DNA of 64,000 nucleotides from Imbricaverruca yamaguchii (GCA_034440575.1 JAOTOL010001602.1:332501-396500), one strand, 5' to 3'; positions 23,399-36,489 are shown, counted from the first letter of the stretch. The notes: generated from the letters alone by a model not told the origin. Made by a program: numbers and translations.

Positions 23399-23409
23399 GA
23401 TGAGTCAAT

Positions 23410-24675
23410 GAACCAAGACCACCTGCTGGATGAACTAAGCAATACGCTTTAACAATCGTATATTTGTATGCGATGAATTGCAACAATCAACATCCTTGTG
23501 CTATTGAGGACATGCCGTCTCCAGAAAACGCCTCCAATGTGTACTAGTGGGGGGTAATTACCGCACGCTGAGCAATCCCCAAGACTAATGAGAGTACAAC
23601 TATCAACCAGTCGGGCCGGGCTGGCCAGTCCGGCAGCGACGGTCTGCAGCCCGACCGCAGCCGCGTCCAGGTGTCTAACAATTTCCCGGTGCGATCGGCA
23701 CAGCACAGGGCCCAGGTGAGTCAGCCGGGGGAGGGGGAGGGTGACCAACTCGATCCGGACGTGCCACAGCGATATCTCACGCGGCCGCCTGGTGCCCGGC
23801 CCACCCTCTGCGCTTCCGTCCTCCCACTGCCACTCCACCGCCGCAGTCCCGAGCCGTGGCGGCAGCGCCGAGTGGCCCGGCGCCGGCCCCCGTCGAGGTG
23901 CCAGGTCACCAGTAAACGGTTAGAATTTCCCGGCATGCGCTGAATGAGGTTGTCGGTCGGTGTGCGGTCATGACGCCTGTAGGTATTAGCGGGGCAGACA
24001 CAATCAATCACACATGTCGGAGCGGATTAGCCAGGGTGTAAGCCGGGGTGGCGCCGGGCGAAGGCGCCCGCATCGCCTTCCCCGCCAAACCTTTTAACGA
24101 CCAGCACGACTCGGGGGAGGAAGTGATTTCTGTCGGAAACTAGATACATGTTCAGTATTCAGTAGGTACTCGAAGGTCATTTTGCCAACTCCACAACCGC
24201 TGATCGTACCCACTGAACGTGATTCACATAACACATTTTATAGATTTATATACGATGTACACAGAGGTTGATAATGTATCTATTGATGCACTTAGATCAA
24301 TCAATTCAAAATTAACATGGGTACATCATATATATATATATTTATATATGCAAGACAATCACCGAAAATACTGGAAGCCGATCTAGCCAGTCATCGAGCT
24401 TCACGGGCTATGTATCGTCACAAAACTCCGGAATGGTACATCAGCAAACGTTAGAATACTTGCTTCAGAATCATTAAATAACATAAGCCTTGACCATATT
24501 GTATTCTCGCTTGGGTGGCGAATTGTGCTTTTGCGAGGCAACACATTTTGCATCATCGCAAGACTTTATACGTCTTATTTGCATTCCCTGAGTATATATT
24601 GATATATGCTGAGGAAACGTGACTGGGTGTTCTTGGGTATCTTCAAGATCATGGAGGGAGTCATGCCCGGTGTGG
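23410..24675. other. GC-rich island (about 23,560-24,110) then AT-rich sequence
   Basis: The island is open on both strands; a minus-strand frame contains a WHVRIELVTLPLPRLTHLG-like stretch that looks somewhat protein-like. I cannot assign a family or confident splice sites, so an uncalled host exon is possible but unsupported. Confidence 0.3.
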
Positions 24676-24797
24676 GTTTTTTGGCCCGCGGGGGGGGGGG
24701 GGGCCCCCCTTTTCTTTGGGAAAATCGGAAGTTTTTTTTTTTTTTTTTTTTGTTTTTTTTTTTTTTTTTTTTTTTTGTTGTGTTTTGTTTTTTTTTT

Positions 24798-24831
<34 letters not shown>
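24676..24831. other. Homopolymer-rich stretch, likely assembly or sequencing artefact
   Basis: A run of G passes directly into C, then into about 100 bases of T with sparse G, and ends exactly where copy B begins. It resembles no repeat family elsewhere in the window. See the matching stretches at 27,032-27,255 and 32,128-32,262. Confidence 0.6.
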
Positions 24832-24833
<2 letters not shown>

Positions 24834-27031
24834 TCATAAAGTCATAAAGTGTTAAGGCTTAATAAGGGCCACAAGGGCCCATCTGGGTCAAGCCTGTCTA
24901 GAAGATATTAGAAAGTACATGTTCACACCTATCAATTCCAAACCCATGCAATCCCTCCACCTGTGCCACCACAGCCAATCTCATCAGTATGACATCGCAA
25001 AGGAAGTTGCCAAATCCACTGCTAGGTACACCCCATATAGTACAACATAATACTAGCATAATGTTATACCCTATATAGCTAGTGAAAATACTCAATATCC
25101 CATGCATCACAAGTTAGAATTCAAAAAACAACATTTTCCTGTCTAAAAAAATTATCCACCCTACTTTTAAAGACATTCAATGAGGGACTCCCCACTGCAT
25201 CAGCAGGCAGCCTATTCCATTGGTCAACAACCCTTGACTGAAGACCTGTTGTCGTTTAACTGTCCTGCACCTCATTTTGTCTAACCTGAATTGATGACCC
25301 CTATGGGATACTCTAAACTGCAGAGCATCATTCAAATTGACCTGATCTAGCCCTCTAACAATTTTGTACATTTCAATCATGTCTCCCCTTAATCTCCTAT
25401 ACTTGAGTGAGTACATATCTAATGCATTAAGCCTTTCTCCATATTCTAAGTTACTTAATCCACTGACGAGTCTAGTGGCTTTGCGCTGACTCTTTCTAAC
25501 ATATCTATATCCTTTTCTAGGTAGGGGCTCCATGCTTGTACAGAGTACTCCAAGTGGGGCCGCACATATGCTGAGTACAGCTTTTTCATGACTTCCCTGC
25601 TCTTATATTTCACACTTCTATTAATGAGTCCCAGCATTCTGAGTGCCCTATTTCTAGCTGAGATACATTGTTTTTCTGCTTTAAGGTCTTTTTGAGACCA
25701 ACACACCTAAGTCCCTTTCCTCTTCAATAACATCCAGTTCCCTCCCTCCCATTTTATAACTGAATGTCTCGCCTGCAGACCCTATATGCATAACCTTACA
25801 CTTATCATAGTTGAAAGTCATCTGCCATTGATCAGCCCACTCTTTAGGTCGTCCAAATCTAGTTGAATATTACTAGATTGATCTCTGCTGTTAGCCACTC
25901 CTACCAGCTTGATGTCATCAGCAAATTTGAACACTCTATTCCTCAGCCCTACTTCAATGTTGTTCACAAAGATGATAAAGAGGAGGGGCCCTAGAACAGA
26001 GCCCTGTGGCACTCCACTCAGAACATCTTTCCAACCAGATTTACATCCATTCAATACTACCCTTTGTTTCCTTCCCTGCAACCATGCTTCAATCCAATGT
26101 AGAACTTTTCCTACAATCCCATGTTGTTGTAATTGATGAATTAACCTTCCATGTGGAACTTTATCAAAAGCTTTGCTAAAGTCCAAGTACACAACATCCA
26201 TCCTGCTTTCATTGTCTACTTCTTTGGTAACATACTCAATGAACTCCAATAGGTTAGTTAAACAAGACCTTTGAGATCGAAATCCATGTTGAGTATCCCT
26301 TAAAAGGTTGTGCCTATCAAGATGAATCTGAACATTCTGTTTAACCAGCTTTTCTAGTACTTTGCAAACTAATGAGGTCAAACTGACTGGCCTGTAGTTT
26401 CCTACACTCTTCCTATTTCCCTTTTGAAAATTGGTACTACACTTGCATTTCTCCAATCTTCAGGTACTTCTGAATACTCCATAGATCGCCTGAAAATGAT
26501 ACCTAGGGAGTTGCTAAAGCTTTAGCACACTCTACTAAGATCCTAGCATATATTTCATCTGGTCCGGAAGCTTTATTAGGTTTTATATTCTGCAACTGCT
26601 TCTCTACGGCTTCTGTAGTTATTGTAAGATCCTCCAGCATATCACCTGCCATGGCATGGCCTACAGATGTTCCTATTGTACCAGAATTATCTTTAGTGAA
26701 GACGGATGAGAATTGCTTGCTTAGGATTCCACAATGTCGCAATCATCAACCACTATTTCCCCATCTACCTCCAGTGGTCCTACACTACACTTTTTAGCCT
26801 TAAATTTATAGAAGCTAAAGAATCTCTTAGCATTACCTGCTGAACATTCTCGAGCAAAGTTGATTTCAGCAAGTCTTTTTAGATGCTCTAACACACCTCC
26901 TAACTTTATTTCTAGCTATTCTATATGATTCTAGGTTTAACCCCGAGTTAGTATCTTTTAATTTTTGGAATGCTGGTTTCTTTGAGTCCAGTAATTGCTT
27001 AACTCCCCTAGACAGCCACGAAGGGTGCTTA
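24832..27031 (-). mobile_element. CR1-type LINE, 5'-truncated (copy B)
   Basis: Almost identical to copy A from its octamer tail (24,832-24,850) through the reverse transcriptase and into the 3' end of the endonuclease region, stopping abruptly at 27,031. The differences from copy A are dominated by single-base insertions and deletions, for example near 25,232, 25,490, 25,690, 25,843, 26,423, 26,508 and 26,726, which break the RT into several frames. The FADD and GVPQGS motifs are intact. Both ends abut homopolymer-rich sequence, so neither natural boundary is secure. Confidence 0.85.
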
Positions 27032-27255
27032 AGAATGGTTTGGGGGGGCGGGGGCCCCAGGAACGGAGGAGGAAGGGGGGGGGGGGGGGGGTAACAGGGG
27101 CCCCGCCCCCCGTGGGAAAGGAAAATATATAAGGGGTGGGTGGGTTGGGGGGTAAGGGTGTTAGGGGGGGGGGGGGGCTAAGTTAAATTATTAAATTAAG
27201 GTTGGTGGTGGGGGGTGGTGGGGGAGATAGTTGGTTTGGTGGTTTTTTTTTTTTT
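27032..27255. other. G-rich homopolymer stretch, likely artefact
   Basis: Long G runs with GGGGCCCC blocks followed by a T run, starting at the broken 5' end of LINE copy B in the middle of sequence that copy A continues normally. This looks like a failed gap fill or low-quality read end rather than genomic sequence. Confidence 0.6.
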
Positions 27256-28164
27256 GCACGTTTCGACTGCTTTGATGGCACGGTGTCGCCCACCTGTCGC
27301 GTCAATTAGTAGCTGGCGCAGAGCAGCGAGAGGTGGGACTTCAGCCGCGACCTTTTGTGACTGTTGAAACGAGTATCGCTCCTATCTGTGAACTACCCCG
27401 GTTCAAAGGTGAAATATTTGAACCGCTCGTGATTTCCCAATCACAAATGGGTTCGCCGTTACAGCTCCCGCTATTGTGATGCGTCCACGAGATTCGTTGC
27501 ATTTAACATGGACCGAACCAATGGACCTGTTTCACGTAATGGGTATTTTGTTGCAAAAACATATGCAATATTTCATATACAAAACCGAGGTATTTGCTCA
27601 TACGAGCTGCACTTCCTACCTAATTAAATGGTTTCAATTAAGTGTTGTCTTCGATTAAAAAACTTACTCGCAGTGCTGGCGTCAAATATGCCGAGCCCCG
27701 AAGCGGCTAAGCCAGAGGCGCTCAGTGAAACCTGGATGGTATATTTCTGCGTCAAGTTTTCCAACCGACTCACGTCATGGAGAACAAGGTGAGTGCTTGT
27801 GGCACTAAACTGAACGATTTTCAGGAAAATGATAAGCTCGAAAGAGTATATACTCTATTATGGTGGAAATGCAACTGCTAACCTTTCTCTTTGAAATTCA
27901 GGGCATTGTGGTGTTTTGTGGAGAAACAGCAAAAGCTTGTACAATGTTTAAAAAAGTAAAATGTGTTAAATAATGGGAAGGGGCATAGCATAAATTATAT
28001 GTGCCATAACTGGGCATCATGGCTTCCCCTCCAGTGAAAGAGAAGCTCCTTATACATTCAGATTTGTTTTATATTCTTATTCCACCGTGGGATAGCTGAC
28101 ATCCTGTAGGTACACGGAATGCCGGGCATGTTGGGGAATTTTAATGGGCTTTCTTGGAAGATGT

Positions 28165-28265
28165 CAATTGTGCAGGTGTAACAGTCAACGCAATCAATTA
28201 TCCATAGGCGTAGGAGGGCATGATCGTCTCCACGGATGTAGGCTTGTGTGATCAATACAAAAATC
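28165..28265. repeat. Degenerate 30 bp minisatellite, first cluster
   Basis: Three units with (A/G)GGTGTA...CAATCAAT spacing, for example TGTGCAGGTGTAACAGTCAA, ATAGGCGTAGGAGGGCATGA and ACGGATGTAGGCTTGTGTGA. Confidence 0.45.
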
Positions 28266-28719
28266 AAGAGACTTTAGGCAAGTGTCTTTTATACATAACC
28301 ACATTTCCACGTCAAATCAATAAATTATGTATGTACATACAACACGATTAAAGCGCAAACAACGTTCCTCATTTCTAACCCCAGCATTTTGAATAAATGG
28401 GACACACATTAACTAGGCAGCTGGGTTTTTGTGCAGGAATCAAGTTTGACAGCTACCAATTGAAGCAAATGTGGTGCACTCTGTTTAGTTTTGCAGTTTC
28501 CTCCAATTGTTGCGATTTTCTTCTTTCTGTGCTTTTTAAGCCATGTCCGAATGTCAGTCTATTATCAGCCCACCAGCACCAGGCCTGCCCACAACAATTG
28601 CTGCACCAGCTGCAGAGATGGCCCCCTGCCCAACACTGACACAATCCGGTCATGATCACGACCCCACAGATTATGATCACAGTTCCAACACGACCTTGTC
28701 GACAGTTCCATACTTCGCT

Positions 28720-28885
28720 GTCTAGGTATAGAGCAACACAATCAGTGATCTGTAGGAGGAAATGGAGAAAATTAATTCAGCAGACATGATCAGCTATCTG
28801 CAGGTATAGGCTCACATGATCAATCATGCATAGATGTAGAGCAACATAATCCATGATCAGTAGGTGTAGGGCAATGTCATCTAAC
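28720..28885. repeat. Degenerate 30 bp minisatellite, second cluster
   Basis: Four to five units such as AGGTATAGAGCAACACAATC, AGGTATAGGCTCACATGATC, AGATGTAGAGCAACATAATC and AGGTGTAGGGCAATGTCATC. Related to the cluster 500 bp upstream. Confidence 0.65.
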
Positions 28886-31874
28886 ATTTTCTAGTGACTT
28901 TTTGATGAAGCCGATTGATTAAGATGCTCAATCGGCCCATTGTCACCAGACGGCCGCGTGCCATTTAAGCTAAAATAGTCCTGATTAATCCAAACTCGGC
29001 AGTGTCCTATACGCAAAATCGAATGCCCGGGCAGTCGACCTTCGCTACCCTCGATATACGTGACGTCACAGCTATTTTGACCAATCACAAAACGAGGCAT
29101 TCTGAGGTAATTTTTTTAATTACTTAAGTCTAAGAAATTAAGAAATAATTGAATGCCACCATCGTCTTTAAAATAACCAGTGAAACTTCAATAAAATACG
29201 GTTTGTCCTGACATGAAACTTGTCCATTGGGCTCCATTTTAACTACCGCAGAGATTCATGGTTACAGACATTCTGCGATATCTGTACATTTCCAGTACAT
29301 TATACAACCTGAAAGCAGCTAGTTCTGTGTTTGCCAGTGGCGTCCGATGCAATCGGCCGTCAGGCGTCAGCGCTCTTAGAACCGTCCGACTGCTTTCCTT
29401 GCGGCGTCGGTCACCCATTGTACGGTGCCGGTTGGGCCGCGCCCTGCCCGAGCTGGCCACACCGCCATCCCGCCACCGTCCGGCTCCTGACACCCACCCA
29501 TGCCGCGCCAATTTGGCAGCGGCGCGGCCAGACGCCAGCCGGGGTACCGCACCGTTCTCTTGTTTGTGTAAAACATGCGTATTTTGCGCCGATGCCTGGA
29601 TTATCGATGGTGAAACCTCCGACCAGGCCCGCGTTTTCGTCATGTTATTCCACTAAAGTTGTGGCCATGTTAATGCACTTTGACCAGACGCCGACCGCCG
29701 GGGCGGCTTATCACGAGCCCTCCCCCCACCACCACCGTCGGCCCTGTGGAGTCGGCCACTACACCCCCTTCGCTTGAGCCACCAGGGGATCGAGTAGTCT
29801 AAAGACCGGCGGCCATCGGTCAAAGTCGACAAAAATACGCCACGTGGTTCCAGTTTGGCAGTGTGCTCTTTGGTCCTTTGTTCTGTCCGTTGGCGTGTCC
29901 TGCGATAATGGCAGGGATTATGTCGGGAGCCCTTTAGCGCATGCTTCTCTTCGAGCCGATGTAGTTTCAGTGGAGTCAAATATCAGTTTCCATGATGCTA
30001 GAGGACCTATAGGAGCTACAGGAACTGAGGAACGGAATCGAACTTCGGCCAGTACGTTGACTGTGGAGAATTGCAAATTCATTGGCGATTACGTTCGGGA
30101 AAAAGTTTAGGTCATAAGGATCAGAAACGAAAGTCAGACCTGACTCGACCGTCATGCTTTTGGTAATACAACTTTTTTGCGACGTACTCAAGCAATTAGT
30201 ACCGATACCGACGTTTACCGATAGTACGATGCTTTTAACCGTCGCCCGTGTGCGGGTAAAACAGTGTTTTTGTTTACCACAGCAGACGGCGCGCTTCGCC
30301 ACTACGTGCTTCGTGCAAGTTGATTAAAGCACGCCACTACGTGCAATACCGGATGAAACATGCCTTGTATACTTTTTTATGTAAAGTATGATGCCATGTT
30401 ACATGACTGATCTGCCATGTTGGAATCGCGAATTATCAATCATTAGCATCACATTTTGTTCCCAATTGCCCAATGTCGGGTGCAGTAGGGTTATACACGA
30501 TTCAGCTGACAGGTTTTCAAAGGGCATTGGTCTTCCCAGGTCACCATAGGTCATGTACTCAACCTGAGATCAGATCAGCTTCTTGGATTATGATAATTTA
30601 AGCGATGCAGCTGAGTTTTATTTCCGTTTTACTACTAGGCACTAGAGAATATCGAGTGCTGGTACTATTTCAGAAGTTTTTAACATGACATGAGCACTTC
30701 CATCTCATCCGACCTACCTATGGGCCTGAATGTAACAAATTGCCCCTTGCTAGAATACAAAATTAGTTAGGGATGCTATGGTGAACATCAGGCGAACTTA
30801 AGTCGCGTACCTGATATTATTGTGTCATAGGAAGTAATTGAACGTTGAAGCTGAACATTTTGCGAAACCAATGACAGACCTGGGAGGTCATCAAGTCATG
30901 TTGTTTCAAAATCCAAGTGTCACACGGTTATCAAGTGTCACGAGTTATAAAGTGTCACGATGTCATCAAGTGATATGCAACCCTGAAGTCGTCAGGTTAA
31001 GAAGCGCCACAGGAATCACCTAGGTTAAGCCTATCAAGGCAAAATACTATAAGCATAGAAAAACGATATGAACCGCCTAATCAATGATATATCCTCAGTT
31101 ATGAAGAAGCTATCTTCCCCAGCAGCACATACAGCAGCAGCACGGGCAGAAAACATTCACCCTGTCCACCTGATCTCGTGCAGCACCCTCGTGGATCGAG
31201 CAGCACATACGTGACCGACCGTAGCATATCTGAGTCACTCGAGCACACACCTGACTAGTCTACATCAATCCTACTTCGTCACTCCAATTCCCTATCACCC
31301 CGACGCACATTTTATGATTAAGATATAAAATAATTTGATCAAACAACTTTATCCAATCTACCGTTAAGGACATTCAATGAGGGATTTTCCACCACATCAG
31401 CATACAGCACATTTCATTGATCAACTATCATTTTGACTGAAAACTTGTTGGATTTTCACCGTCCTACACCTTGACTTGTCCAACCTGAATTGATGCTCCC
31501 CCATGTGACACCATACAGAGGAGAGCGTCATTCAGATTAATGCTATCTAACTCTTACGATTTTATGAATATCAGTTTTATGACCGCTTTACGATTTTACG
31601 ATTTTATGACCCCTTAATGTTATATACTTTTGTCAGTACATACAATACGGAAAGAGGTATGTGGGGGTAGATATGTACTTTCTCTAGTATAGGACGTTTT
31701 CCTAGTTCACTGATAAGTCTCAATAGCTTTGCGCTGCACTCTTCCTAGTATTTCAAGGAATGTTTACATGCCGGTACGCACTATTCCAAGTGAAATCGTA
31801 TATAAGTCAAATACAATTTGTTTTCATAACTTGCTTGTTTGTGTATATTTCACACTCCTATGAATGATACCTAG

Positions 31875-32960
31875 AGTGTTCAAATTTGCTGATGACATCA
31901 AGCTGGTAGGAGTGGCTAACAGCAGAGATCAATCTAGTAATATTCAACTAGATTTGGACGACCTAAAAGAGTGGGCTGATCAATGGCAGATGACTTTCAA
32001 CTATGATAAGTGTAAGGTTATGCATATAGGGTCTGCAGGCGAGACATTCAGTTATAAAATGGGAGGGAGGGAACTGGATGTTATTGAAGAGGAAAGGGAC
32101 TTAGGTGTGTTGGTCTCAAAAGACCTTAAAGAAGAAAAAAAAAAAATTTAACTTAAAAAAAGGAAACAAAAAAAGAAGGAATTATTAAAAAAATAAAAAA
32201 AAAAAATAAAAGAAAAAAAAAAAAAAAAAAAAATTTTATTTTTTTTTACTTGACAGATGGAGCCCCTACCTAGAAGGATATAGATATGTTAGAAAGAGTC
32301 CAGCGCAAAGCCACTAGACTCGTCAGTGGATTAAGTAACTTAGAATATGGAGAAAGGCTTAATGCATTAGATATGTACTCACTCAAGTATAGGAGATTAA
32401 GGGGAGACATGATTGAAATGTACAAAATTGTTAGAGGGCTAGATCAGGTCAATTTGAATGATGCTCTGCAGTTTAGAGTATCCCATAGGGGTCATCAATT
32501 CAGGTTAGACAAAATGAGGTGCAGGACAGTTAAACGACAACAGGTCTTCAGTCAAAGGGTTGTTGACCAATGGAATAGGCTGCCTGCTGATGCAGTGGGG
32601 AGTCCCTCATTGAATGTCTTTAAAAGTAGGGTGGATAATTTTTTTAGACAGGAAAATGTTGTTTTTTGAATTCTAACTTGTGATGCAGGGGATATTGAGT
32701 ATTTTCACTAGCTATATAGGGTATAACATTATGCTAGTATTATGTTGTACTATATGGGGTGTACCTAGCAGTGGATTTGGCAACTTCCTTTGCGATGTCA
32801 TACTGATGAGATTGGCTGTGGTGGCACAGGTGGAGGGATTGCATGGGTTTGGAATTGATAGGTGTGAACATGTACTTTCTAATATCTTCTAGACAGGCTT
32901 GACCCAGATGGGCCCTTGTGGCCCTTATTAAGCCTTAACACTTTATGACTTTATGACTTT
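31875..32960 (+). mobile_element. Young CR1-type LINE, 5'-truncated (copy C), inserted into copy F
   Basis: Nearly identical to copy A and read on the plus strand. It begins at the FADD region of the RT and ends with the octamer tail at about 32,938-32,960. It is flanked by the 8 bp duplication ATACCTAG (31,867-31,874 and 32,961-32,968). The open RT C-terminus at 32,286-32,669 matches that of copy A. A run of A-rich sequence (32,128-32,262) replaces the expected internal segment. Confidence 0.85.
32128..32262. other. A/T homopolymer stretch inside LINE copy C, likely artefact
   Basis: Copy A has about 170 bases of RT coding sequence at this point. Copy C instead has runs of A with occasional G or T, then a T run, before the LINE resumes in register. 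This is the third such stretch in the window, always within or bordering a young, near-identical LINE copy. Confidence 0.55.
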
Positions 32961-33467
32961 ATACCTAGCATTCTAATTGCTCAGTTCCGAGCTGAGTTAC
33001 GTTGTTCTAATTTAAGGTTACTTGAAACTTATGCACTTAAATCGTGTACCGCATCAATGACATCCAAAGCGTTACTTCCCATTGCATATCAAGTAGCCAG
33101 TCTCACGCTGGACCCCAAATACATAACCTTTAAACTTCCATAGTTGCAAGATATTTTCCATGTTTAGCCCACTTGTTTCCATGTTTAGCCCACTTACACT
33201 TGGTCATCCAAGTGTAATATTGTTAGATTCATCACCATTGTTAGCCATTCATAACACCTTAATGTCATCAAATTTAACACCATATTCCTCAATCATTTCT
33301 CAATGCTGTTTGCAAAGATTACAAAGAGAAGTGGACAACGAACTCTGTAGCGTTCCACTCAAAACATCCTCCCATTCAGATATACATACATTTGATGCCA
33401 CTCTTTGTTTCCTTATCCTTATCATAAAGTGCATGAAGTTCATATTGCTCATGAAGTTCATAATGTG

Positions 33468-34965
33468 TTGTTGCTTGATAAAGTTTCACATGGAAGGCTA
33501 ATACATCAACTACAGCAACATGGGAGTATTGGAAAAGTTATAGGTTGGATTGAAGCATGGTTGAGTGGTAGGAAATAAAGATAATGATAGGAAATAGAGA
33601 CAATAAATGGTAATGATAAATGGTTTAAATCTGATTGAAATTATTTTCTGAGGGGAGTGCTACAGGGCTCTGTTCTTGGGACACTTTATCATCTTTGTCT
33701 CTCTTTATCATCTTTGTGAATATCATTGAGGTAAGGCTGAGGAATAGTGTCCAGATTTGCTGATGACATCAAGCTGGTGGGAAGGGCTAACGGTGCTGAT
33801 CAATCTATAAATATTCAACTAGACTTGGAGGACCTAAAACAGTGGGCTGATTAATGACAGGTGCCTTTCAACTAAGTGTAAGTTTATGCATTTGGGGTCT
33901 GGAGGTGTTGCTTTGAGATATAATGGGAGGGAGGGAACTGGATGTTATTGAAGAGGAAAGAGACTTAGGCGTATTGGTTTCAAAAGACCTTAACACAGAA
34001 AACAATATCTCAGCTAGGAACAGGGCACTCAGAATGCTTGGACTCATATTAATAGGAGTGTGAGGTACAAGAGGAAGGAAGTCGTGATGAAAAAACTGTA
34101 CTTAGCATACATGAGACCCCATTTGAAATATTATGTTCAAGCATGGAGGCCCTGCCTTGAAAAAGATATAGACTTGTTAGAAAGAGTGCAGCGCAAAGCC
34201 ACTATACCCATCATTGGAACAGGTAGCTTAGAATATGTAGAAAGACTTTTGACATTGTTGTTTGTTTATTGGGTGGTTCACGACACACTTAATGCACATT
34301 CACGGCTAATGGCGCCGCCCACACTGTTTCACCGGTGGGCGGCTTATGACATTAGATATGTACTCACACAAGTGCAGGGAATTAAAGGGGGAACATGATT
34401 GAAATCTACAAAATTGTTTAGGGCTAGATTAGGTCAATTTGAACGATTTTCTTCGGTTTAGATTATCACATATGGGTCATCAATTCGGGTTAGACAAGTT
34501 GAGGTATAGGACATTTAAGCGACAACAGGTCTTCAATCAAAGGGTTTTGATCAGTGGAATAGGCTGCCTGCTGATGTTGTGGAGAGTTCCTCATTGAATG
34601 TGTCAACAAGTAAGGTAGCTACATTTTTTAGACAGTAAATTTTGTTTTTGAGTTCTAATTAGTGATGACTGGGGTGAAATTCATACTAAATAAGTGTGCA
34701 CGGCACAGACCCATTTATGTAGGCCCGGATGCAGTTGGAAAATTATTGGTAAGGCATTCAATCCACATGTGTTACGTGGGATCAAGGAAATATGGCTGGA
34801 TAGCTAGGGTAGGGCTGGATAGTCAGGCATTGGTAAGTGTGTGGGATGTTGGTGGATGGTTTCTTTAGGATGTGGTGATCGTTGGGTGTGTCTTTTTACC
34901 GGGCTTATTGTATCTTCCAAATACAGACTTAACTGGATGGGCCATTGTGGCTCTTATTAAGTCAC
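33468..34965 (+). mobile_element. Degenerate CR1-type LINE fragment (copy D), plus strand
   Basis: Plus-strand RT sequence, recognisable from the segment around WIEAWL through the FADD-equivalent (around 33,755) to the RT C-terminus and the octamer tail near 34,955-34,980. It has many substitutions and indels and no long frame. A truncated SINE interrupts it at 34,257-34,346. Confidence 0.7.
34257..34346 (-). mobile_element. 5'-truncated copy of the same SINE inside LINE copy D
   Basis: Contains the tail and body of the SINE at 23,222 (GTTTGTTTATTGG, GGTTCACGACACACTT, CACACTGTTTC) but no A or B box. Flanked by TGACATT at 34,250-34,256 and 34,347-34,353. Confidence 0.8.
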
Positions 34966-36340
34966 TTTATGACTTTATGACTTGATAAGAGGGCCACAGG
35001 GCCCATTTAGGTCAAGCTTATCTAAAAAATACAATAAACGTACATGCTCACACCCCAAATCAATCCACTATCTCAAGTTATAAGGAAACCAAGCCTATCT
35101 GGCACCATTCACCGTACTGATATTGTGATCTTGAATGTGATATTGCATATCACATTCATCAACAATTCCAACTTCCTCAAATCATCCCCCATCGTGCTTC
35201 CATAGCCAATCTCAGTATGACATACCCGAAGGTCGGTACTGAATCTACTGCTAGGTACATCTGGTACAGTATAATATAATTATAGTAGTATAATATACCC
35301 TATATAGCTAGTATAATAATCAATTTATCAGCGTGATAGTACTAATTTTCGGGCTCCATCCATGCCTGCTTAAAGGGGCCTGCCCAGTGCATGCCCACTT
35401 AGAACAGATATCACCCCATCCACCACCCCTAAGAACGAATAAATGGGATTTTGCAACCTAAAATAGTTGTCCACCCTATTTTAAAATATATTCAATGAGT
35501 GACTCCCCACATCAGCAGGCAGACTATTTCACTGATCAACAACCCTTTGACTGAATAACTGTTGTCGCTTAGCTGTCCTACACCTGAATTTATTTGTCTA
35601 ACCTAAATTGATGACCCCTATGTGATAGTCTAAATAGAAGAATGTCACTCAGATTGACCTGATCTAGCCCTTTAGTAAATTTATGCATTTCAATCATATC
35701 ACACCTTAATCTCCCATGGTTGCATCACGCTTCAGTCCAGCCTATAGCTTTTCTATCAACGCCGGTCTGCTCCAGCTGATGAATCGGACGCTTGTTCGGA
35801 ACTTTATCAAAAGGTTTGCAAAAGCTAAAGTACCCTACAGCTACATTGTTTCTATTCCCAACTTCCTCCCTTCCATCCTCCATGAACTCCAGGATATTAG
35901 TTAAGCAAGATCTTCCGGTGAAATCCACGTTGGGTATTCCGTAAAGAGGCGTGTCTCAATATGAAGCTAAGCATTCTCATTGACGAGTTTTGATAACACC
36001 TTAGAAGCTAGTGCGATTTAGCTAACTGGCCTCTTATTTCCTACACATGTTTCTTGACCATTTTTTTAAAATTCGTACCACATTTGCATTACGTCACTCT
36101 TCAGGAACTTCATAATACTCAAAGGACCACGTTAAAATTGCCTGGTAATGATGCCTCGGGGAACAGCTAAGGCTTGAGTACACGGAGCTAAAATCGTGGT
36201 ATATGCGTCATCAGGCTTGCAGCTTTATTTTGTTTTATTTTCTGCAAGTGGTTTTCTGCAGCTTCTCTAGTTATTGAAATATTTTCTAGCTTGTCCCCTG
36301 GGATAGCACAGCCTTCAGCAGGTCAGCAGGTCAACCAGTA
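34966..36340 (-). mobile_element. Degenerate CR1-type LINE fragment (copy E), minus strand
   Basis: Starts in the shared octamer tail (CTTTATGACTTTATGACTT), so it abuts copy D tail to tail. The 3' UTR, RT C-terminus (35,450-35,710) and an upstream RT block (35,720-36,340) follow, with a deletion between them. It is heavily mutated. Confidence 0.65.
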
Positions 36341-36489
36341 GCCTGAAATATATCGGTTGTCGCTCTCGACATCTCGTCACGTAACACACACTGGCTTTTT
36401 ACTCCGTGTCGCGTATACTTTCGGTTTGGAAATGCAGCATAGATCGTAGCAACTCCCTCCCTCATCGGGTTGGTGACAGAATTCCGTGC

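Larger units (their letters stand above)
27256..30924. other. No gene called; GC-rich island at 29,330-29,780
   Basis: Mostly AT-rich unique sequence with the 30 bp minisatellite clusters. The island is open on both strands without a recognisable domain. It could be a promoter or an unassigned exon. Confidence 0.35.
30925..33430 (-). mobile_element. Old, degenerate CR1-type LINE fragment (copy F), split by copy C
   Basis: Minus-strand sequence alignable by eye to copy A but with many substitutions. The 3' tail relics are at 30,925-31,020, the RT C-terminus at 31,360-31,866, and the RT palm region at 32,969-33,430. The two halves join perfectly if 31,875-32,968 is removed. No frame is open. 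Confidence 0.7.

Noticed and set aside
23310..23400. tRNA gene on the minus strand
   Set aside because: A and B boxes are present but there is no acceptor stem, and an 11 bp target-site duplication marks it as a SINE.
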